DNA of 64,000 nt from Bin5 sp965204705 (lineage in GTDB: Bacteria; Chloroflexota; Anaerolineae; Caldilineales; Caldilineaceae): positions 372,001 through 436,000 of the forward strand of contig OZ242006.1 in NCBI GenBank assembly GCA_965204705.1. The letters run 5' to 3'. Under the pieces are notes generated by a model that was not told the DNA's origin, ran no database searches, and worked only from the letters and a program-made list of their open reading frames with translations. Shown one piece after another: positions 59,833 to 64,000 of this stretch. Positions within the stretch are counted from its first letter, which is position 1. Each line of letters begins with the position of its first letter. The translations under genes were made by a program, and so were the position numbers.

Positions 59833-60484
59833 AGTGATGATCGTCGACGACCACGCTATCGTTCGCGAGGGGATTGCGGAAGTTCTTGAGCAATCAGGCG
59901 AATTTGAGGTCGTGGGGCAGGCTGGCGATGGCGAAGAGGCCGTGGTCAAAGCGCAAGAACTGAAGCCTGATGTGGTCATTATGGATATTGTTATGCCCTT
60001 CAAAGACGGCATCGAGGCTTGTCGGGAAATTTCGGCTGCTCTGCCGGAAACGCGGGTCATGATGCTGACCGCATCCAACAGGGACAGCGCGATCGTACAG
60101 GCGGTAAATGCCGGCGCCACCGGATACCTTCAGAAGTTTTCCGGCAAAGAGATGCTGCTGTCTACCGTGAGGGAGGTTGCCGGCGGAGAGTTCCGCTTGC
60201 AGGGAGACGCGGCAAGGAGACTGGTAACGGGAATGAGCGGCGGTCCTGGCCCCATCCTCCCCAACGAACTGGACCGGTTGACGGAACGAGAGCGCGATCT
60301 GCTCAGAATGTTCGCCCGCGGAATGTCCTATGCCGAGATAGCGGAAGCGCGCGGCAACAAGAATCCAATGACCGTACGCAACGCGGTCTACGCCATACGG
60401 CGCAAGCTGGGCGTGGGTACCAGGCAAGAGATGGGCGTCTGGGCGGCGCGCAGCGGCCTGCTGGACGACGACGAACTTCTATGA
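59810..60484 (+). CDS. NarL/LuxR-type response regulator
   Basis: 224 residues from a GTG. Receiver domain: VMIVDDHAIVREGIAEVLEQ (D13/D14), DVVIMDIVMPFKDGI (phospho-acceptor D59), GATGYLQKFSG (Lys). The C-terminal domain has the NarL pattern at its front (LTERERDLLRMFARGMSYAE), then IAEARGNKNPMTVRNAVYAI, a slightly atypical recognition helix. Presumed partner of the overlapping kinase. Confidence 0.88.
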   Translation: MTAETRIKVMIVDDHAIVREGIAEVLEQSGEFEVVGQAGDGEEAVVKAQELKPDVVIMDIVMPFKDGIEACREISAALPETRVMMLTASNRDSAIVQAVNAGATGYLQKFSGKEMLLSTVREVAGGEFRLQGDAARRLVTGMSGGPGPILPNELDRLTERERDLLRMFARGMSYAEIAEARGNKNPMTVRNAVYAIRRKLGVGTRQEMGVWAARSGLLDDDELL

Positions 60485-60633
60485 TTCAGATGCGATTACA
60501 GGACAGTATCAAGAGTCGCACTCAACTGCTAGAACAGGCATTGTATGCAGTTAGGTGGAAGTGCGACGAGGCCGCGCAGATTGAAGAGGCTGGCAACCAA
60601 CACAGCGTCAACACTGCTCCCACACACGAGTGA
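60481..60633 (+). CDS. 50-aa ORF coupled to the response regulator
   Basis: The ATG at 60481 overlaps the regulator's stop (ATGA). Reads MIQMRLQDSIKSRTQLLEQA, then LYAVRWKCDEAAQIEEAGNQ, then HSVNTAPTHE: a helical, amphipathic peptide with one Cys. No family recognised. The overlap is the main support. It could modulate the two-component pair or be a decayed C-terminal domain. Confidence 0.4.
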   Translation: MIQMRLQDSIKSRTQLLEQALYAVRWKCDEAAQIEEAGNQHSVNTAPTHE

Positions 60634-60635
60634 AC

Positions 60636-61211
60636 CTAATTCGTGTCCAGGATTTCCGCGACAGGCAAAGCAAGCTCTGGCAATAGAGACGACGTAACGA
60701 CATCGCCTCGGCTAAAGAGACCGTCTTCGGGGTAGGTGTCGCCGGCCAGGCAAAGAACCCTAACCGTTTCCTCTTCAGGATCTACGATCCAATACTCCTG
60801 AATGCCCGCCCGCGCATACTCGATCCGTTTCGTCACCAAGTCACGCTCGCGGTCTTCAAGACTTTGGCCCACAATCTCTATGGCTAGATCGGCCCCGTCC
60901 CAGTAGTTTTCGCGGCGCAGGCTGCTGTCCCGGTCGCGCAGTAGGACAACATCCGGCTCACGGTACTTCTGCTCCCACAAGCGCAACCGCATACCGGACG
61001 GTCGCACAACACGACCTAACTGCCTCGCATGCATTGCAAGGGTGACGATGCAATACACAATGATGCCCTGGTGCTGATCGGTCGGCGCATCATGTACCTC
61101 CACAAAGCCGTTGTCGAATTCGACGCGCCGGTTGATATCCAGCGCCAGGTATTCCTGCTCACTCCACGCGCCTTGATTAGAAAAGAGGTTTGCGAATTCT
61201 GAACTGTGCAT
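60636..61211 (-). CDS. Uma2-family PD-(D/E)XK endonuclease
   Basis: 191 residues from the ATG at 61211; the frame is open to 61289, but the extra 26 residues do not fit the family. Uma2 landmarks: AWSEQEYLALDINRRVEFDN, then MRLRLWEQKYREPDVVLLRD (P-D), then DLAIEIVGQSLEDRERDL (the E-x-V strand) with KRIEYARAGIQEYWIVDPEE closing the fold. The biological role of Uma2 proteins is unclear; they are multicopy in Chloroflexota and cyanobacteria. Confidence 0.85.
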   Translation of the reverse strand: MHSSEFANLFSNQGAWSEQEYLALDINRRVEFDNGFVEVHDAPTDQHQGIIVYCIVTLAMHARQLGRVVRPSGMRLRLWEQKYREPDVVLLRDRDSSLRRENYWDGADLAIEIVGQSLEDRERDLVTKRIEYARAGIQEYWIVDPEEETVRVLCLAGDTYPEDGLFSRGDVVTSSLLPELALPVAEILDTN

Positions 61212-61327
61212 GAGGAGCGGTTCCACCTTATGCCGAAGGCTTATGAAACGCCATCTGTCGGGCATTTGTAGAGGTCTACGAGGCGGCAAATTCTCTGGTC
61301 CGATCCTAGTACATGAGATAGGTGCAT

Positions 61328-62362
61328 CTATGCCGACAGCCTCTTTACCAAATCTGACGCGGCGCTGTAGGGATCAGTCTGCCGTTTTTGCATCTCTTCC
61401 ACCAGCTCCCGGCGCAGACCCGGCGACAACGTCCGCTCCATCCGCGCCAAAACCTCGGCCTGGATTAGCGTCTGCAGCATATGGTCAAGACGCCTGCCCT
61501 CGCGCTCAGACCGTGCGCCGCTCTCGCCCAACCATGACCGATGCTCTTCGAGCGTATCCCGCAACCGGCCGACGCCGCCCCCGCTGACCGCGATAGTCTC
61601 CAAAACCGGAATCGACCATCCATCCCTCTCTTCCGAATCGGCAGCTGCCGCGCCCGCCTCCATGAGTTGCCCATGATGCAGCACGCTCTGTGCTGCTGCG
61701 CCGCCCGTCTCCAACATCATCTCCAGCGCCGCGACCGTGCGCGCCGCGCCCTTGCGGTCCGCCTTGTTTACAGCAAAGATATCGGCGATCTCCAGCAGCC
61801 CCGCCTTGATCGCCTGCACCTCGTCGCCCAGCCCCGGCGCTTCCACCACCACAACCGTATCGGCAACGCTGGCGATTTCGATCTCCGCCTGGCCCGCGCC
61901 CACCGTCTCAACCAGAATGCGGTCAAACCCGGCTGCGTCCAGCAGCAGCATCGCATCCGCACTCGCTTTGGCAAGGCCCCCGGTGCCGCGGCGGGTCGCC
62001 ATCGAACGGATGAAGACGCCGGCGTCACCGCTGTGGCCCGTCATGCGCACGCGGTCCCCCAGCAGCGCGCCGCCGCTGAAGGGGCTGGTCGGATCCACCG
62101 CCAGCACGCCCACGGTTACGCCGCTTTCCCTGTAACTCTCGACCAGTGCCGAAACCAGCGTCGACTTGCCCGTGCCCGGCGCGCCGGTGATGCCGATCAA
62201 ATGCGCCTTGCCGGTGTGCGCAAAAACGGCCTGCACGATTTTGGCAGCCTCCTCCGAGTCGTCCTCCACGCGGCTGATGGCGCGCGCAAGCGCGAGCCGG
62301 TCCCCCTGGAGAAGACTATCGATCAACTTTGGGGTGGGGACTGGTTTGGGCATCGGCAACAC
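61328..62362 (-). CDS. meaB: Methylmalonyl-CoA mutase-associated GTPase MeaB
   Basis: 344 residues. G3E-type P-loop GTPase of the MeaB/ArgK family: GITGAPGTGKSTLVSALVES, VAVDPTSPFSGGALLGDRVR, FIRSMATRRGTGGLAKASAD, LVETVGAGQAEIEIASVADT, and the NKAD motif in FAVNKADRKGA. It protects and reloads the adenosylcobalamin cofactor of methylmalonyl-CoA mutase. The gene for the B12-binding subunit lies 108 nt upstream on the same strand; the catalytic subunit is not in the window. Confidence 0.93.
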   Translation of the reverse strand: MLPMPKPVPTPKLIDSLLQGDRLALARAISRVEDDSEEAAKIVQAVFAHTGKAHLIGITGAPGTGKSTLVSALVESYRESGVTVGVLAVDPTSPFSGGALLGDRVRMTGHSGDAGVFIRSMATRRGTGGLAKASADAMLLLDAAGFDRILVETVGAGQAEIEIASVADTVVVVEAPGLGDEVQAIKAGLLEIADIFAVNKADRKGAARTVAALEMMLETGGAAAQSVLHHGQLMEAGAAAADSEERDGWSIPVLETIAVSGGGVGRLRDTLEEHRSWLGESGARSEREGRRLDHMLQTLIQAEVLARMERTLSPGLRRELVEEMQKRQTDPYSAASDLVKRLSA

Positions 62363-62470
62363 CTGTTGCCAGCTTCCAGTGGTTCGCGGCGAGTGGTGCG
62401 TTCAGACGCCAACCACAGGTCAATGGCATATGCGGCCCCGGCTGGCAGGCGTTCGCGGCTGCCAACTCGT

Positions 62471-62872
62471 CTAGCCGCTGGCCATGGCAGTTCGGATGTA
62501 GGCGATGATCTCGGCTGAGGTCGTGCCCGGCCCGAAAACAGCGTGCACGCCGGCGGCCTTGAGCTGGGCGGCATCCTCGTCCGGGATGATTCCACCCAGC
62601 AGCACCAGCACATCCTCCTGGCCCTGGGCATGCAGCAGTTCGATCACCTTGGGGCAGAGCGTCATATGCGCGCCGCTGAGGATCGACAGGCCAACAACAT
62701 CCACGTCCTCCTGCAAAGCGGCCTCGGCGATCATCTGGGGCGTCTGCCGTATGCCCGTGTAGATCACCTCAAATCCGGCGTCGCGCAGCGCCCTGGCTAT
62801 GACCTTTGCGCCGCGGTCGTGGCCGTCCAGCCCCGGCTTGGCGATCAGAACGCGTATCTGACTATGCTTCAT
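62471..62872 (-). CDS. Methylmalonyl-CoA mutase B12-binding subunit
   Basis: 133 residues, the length of a stand-alone C-terminal subunit of methylmalonyl-CoA mutase or a related acyl-CoA mutase. The cobalamin motif is KPGLDGHDRGAKVIARALRD (His18 as lower axial ligand), with GLSILSGAH and LLGGIIPDED completing the D-x-H-x-x-G...S-x-L...G-G signature. It needs a separate catalytic subunit, not seen here. Co-oriented with meaB, so the pair probably forms one operon. Confidence 0.92.
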   Translation of the reverse strand: MKHSQIRVLIAKPGLDGHDRGAKVIARALRDAGFEVIYTGIRQTPQMIAEAALQEDVDVVGLSILSGAHMTLCPKVIELLHAQGQEDVLVLLGGIIPDEDAAQLKAAGVHAVFGPGTTSAEIIAYIRTAMASG

Positions 62873-62941
62873 CGATTTCCCACGCTGATGGCTCCTGTGT
62901 TTCCCGCTGGAAGCGAGTTGCAGTAGCCCGAGCGAATCTCG

Positions 62942-62968
62942 TTGATCCTGTCGGAACTATGTTAAAAT
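62942..62968 (+). promoter_or_regulatory. Possible promoter of the acyl-CoA dehydrogenase gene
   Basis: TTGATC (62942-62947), 15-nt spacer, TAAAAT (62963-62968), about 100 bp before the ATG. The spacer is short, so this is tentative. Confidence 0.35.
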
Positions 62969-63070
62969 ACGCCCTGCGCATCGCCAAAAGCATTGCCAGG
63001 TACTCCATTGAATATTGAACTGTGACCGGCGGTCGGAAACCGCACGCGCCACGGCAGTTTCGGAGGCCAT

Positions 63071-64000
63071 ATGCTTTACCCCAGAACTGAACGTCAGCAA
63101 CATTTTATCGACGTTGCCAGCGGTTTAATCCCCGCGCTGCGGGAGCGGGCTGCCCAGCATGACCGCGACGGATCCTTCCCGCACGAGAACTTCGCTGATA
63201 TCCGGCGGGTCGGTCTGCCGGCCCTGGTGGTCCCGCAGGAGTTCGGTGGCTGGGGCGCCAATCTGCTCGAATCGACTTTGACGATGGAGACGCTGGCGCA
63301 AGGGGATGGGAGCACCGCGCTCAGCTTTGTTATGCACGTGCAGGTGATAGGCGGCGCCGTCGCAACCGTTCTTGGCGCCACAGCCGATGAAGACCGCAGC
63401 AGCTGGCCCCAACCTCTCTTTGCCCAGGTCTGCCGCGACGCCGTTGAACACGGCGCGCTGATTAACTCCGTCGCCACCGAGCCAAACCTGGGCAGCCCCA
63501 GTCGCGGCGGCCTCCCGGAAACAACTGCCGACCCGGTCCGCGAAAACGGCAAAGACGCGTGGCTCATCAACGGCCTCAAGACCTTTGCCAGCCTCAGTCC
63601 CGAGATGGACTATTTCATCATTCCCGCGGCGCTGCAGGACGGCAGCGGCCACGTCGCCCGCTTCGTCATCCCCGCCGGTCCCCACTTCGAAATAATCGAG
63701 ACCTGGGACTCTTTCGGGATGCGCGCCACCGGCAGCCATGATCTGAAGATCGTCAACGCCCGCGTTACCGACGAGCAGATGATCGGGCGCGGCCCGGCCA
63801 GCCCCCGCACAACGGGCAAGGCGCCGGCCAACGCCTGGTTCATATGCACCGTTGGCGCCGTCTACCTCGGCGTTGCCCAGGCCGCCCTGGACTTTGCAGC
63901 CGACTACGCCACCAAACGCGTGCCCACCGCCCTCGGCAAGCCGATCGCCGAACTGGAGAGCATCCGGCGCCGCCTCGGCCAGGCCGAACTGCTTCTGCTC
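63071..64000 (+). CDS. Acyl-CoA dehydrogenase family protein (5' part)
   Basis: 310 codons with no stop before the window edge; GGAGG lies 5-6 nt before the ATG. Acyl-CoA dehydrogenase landmarks: ENFADIRRVGLPALVVPQEF then GGWGANLLESTLTMETLAQG (N-terminal helical domain), INSVATEPNLGSPSRGG (the substrate/FAD beta-domain start), ETWDSFGMRATGSHDLKIVN, and the C-terminal helical domain beginning VGAVYLGVAQAALDFAADYA. FAD-dependent acyl-CoA oxidation is likely; the substrate is unknown. The catalytic base would lie beyond the window. Confidence 0.88.
   Translation, partial: MLYPRTERQQHFIDVASGLIPALRERAAQHDRDGSFPHENFADIRRVGLPALVVPQEFGGWGANLLESTLTMETLAQGDGSTALSFVMHVQVIGGAVATVLGATADEDRSSWPQPLFAQVCRDAVEHGALINSVATEPNLGSPSRGGLPETTADPVRENGKDAWLINGLKTFASLSPEMDYFIIPAALQDGSGHVARFVIPAGPHFEIIETWDSFGMRATGSHDLKIVNARVTDEQMIGRGPASPRTTGKAPANAWFICTVGAVYLGVAQAALDFAADYATKRVPTALGKPIAELESIRRRLGQAELLLL

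Noticed and set aside
1..64000. tRNA, rRNA or riboswitch
   Set aside because: No T-loop/anticodon arrangement, rRNA-like stretch or B12/Moco-type leader could be recognised by eye; a covariance-model scan would decide.

Overview
The window looks like chromosomal DNA of a GC-rich, free-living bacterium, most likely a Chloroflexota member (Caldilineales/Anaerolineae-like). This is inferred from gene content, not from a marker gene. The evidence is coenzyme F420 genes (cofD, cofC and an FbiB-like nitroreductase) with F420-type LLM oxidoreductases, a CoxM/CoxS-type fused molybdenum hydroxylase subunit, an SPFH protein with an excisionase-like tail, DUF5671 and HdeD membrane proteins, a one-polypeptide kinase/regulator/winged-helix protein, and many dispersed heptamer (CACTGAC) and GTAGGGGCAGG hairpin repeats. 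No rRNA, tRNA or CRISPR array was seen.

Region by region. 1-1170: SPFH/HTH gene. 1183-5215: an AT-richer 4,033-bp transposon with perfect 23-bp terminal inverted repeats, an 8-bp target duplication, an IS1595-type DDNK transposase and passenger genes, including a HEPN/Abi_C protein and a 23-residue membrane peptide. 5279-8297: EcsC-like gene behind a 28-bp palindrome, then a scrambled graveyard of duplicated fragments (membrane protein, nitrilase, HTH tail, antidote). 8354-16672 (minus strand): nitrilase, VOC protein, membrane protein, molybdenum hydroxylase large subunit, acyltransferase, GNAT, fused FAD/2Fe-2S subunit, LLM oxidoreductase. 16863-17310: composite repeat with a 51-bp tandem array. 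17402-19767: F420 biosynthesis operon. 19809-23700: two nested transposase-less elements. The outer one carries a DUF6338 operon; the inner one carries a SIR2-like gene and sits inside the outer element's right inverted repeat. 24015-28214: sugar ABC transporter (two permeases, binding lipoprotein, single ATPase). 28318-33779: repeats, small and hypothetical genes, DUF2442/DUF4160 pair, degraded copy of a Cas4-like/MaoC pair, coiled-coil genes, lipoprotein. 34000-36678: TPR lytic transglycosylase. 37192-39585: hybrid kinase. 40046-45172: small cysteine protein, HdeD, IS3 and LLM remnants, intact Cas4-like/MaoC pair, NADP oxidoreductase. 45735-50076: M20 hydrolase, lipoprotein, NTF2-like protein, DUF5671 protein. 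51013-57901: AddB/AddA-like helicase-nuclease flanked by antitoxin-type genes. 58537-60633: two-component system with a coupled 50-residue ORF. 60636 to the end: Uma2, MeaB, B12-binding mutase subunit, and the start of an acyl-CoA dehydrogenase.

Functionally, the core genes describe F420-linked redox chemistry, molybdenum hydroxylase catabolism, sugar uptake, methylmalonyl-CoA metabolism and DNA end repair. The accessory DNA is dominated by IS1595-style elements whose cargo has defence signatures (HEPN/Abi_C, SIR2-like) beside uncharacterised small genes. These elements are the best candidate in the window for an undescribed mobile defence system.
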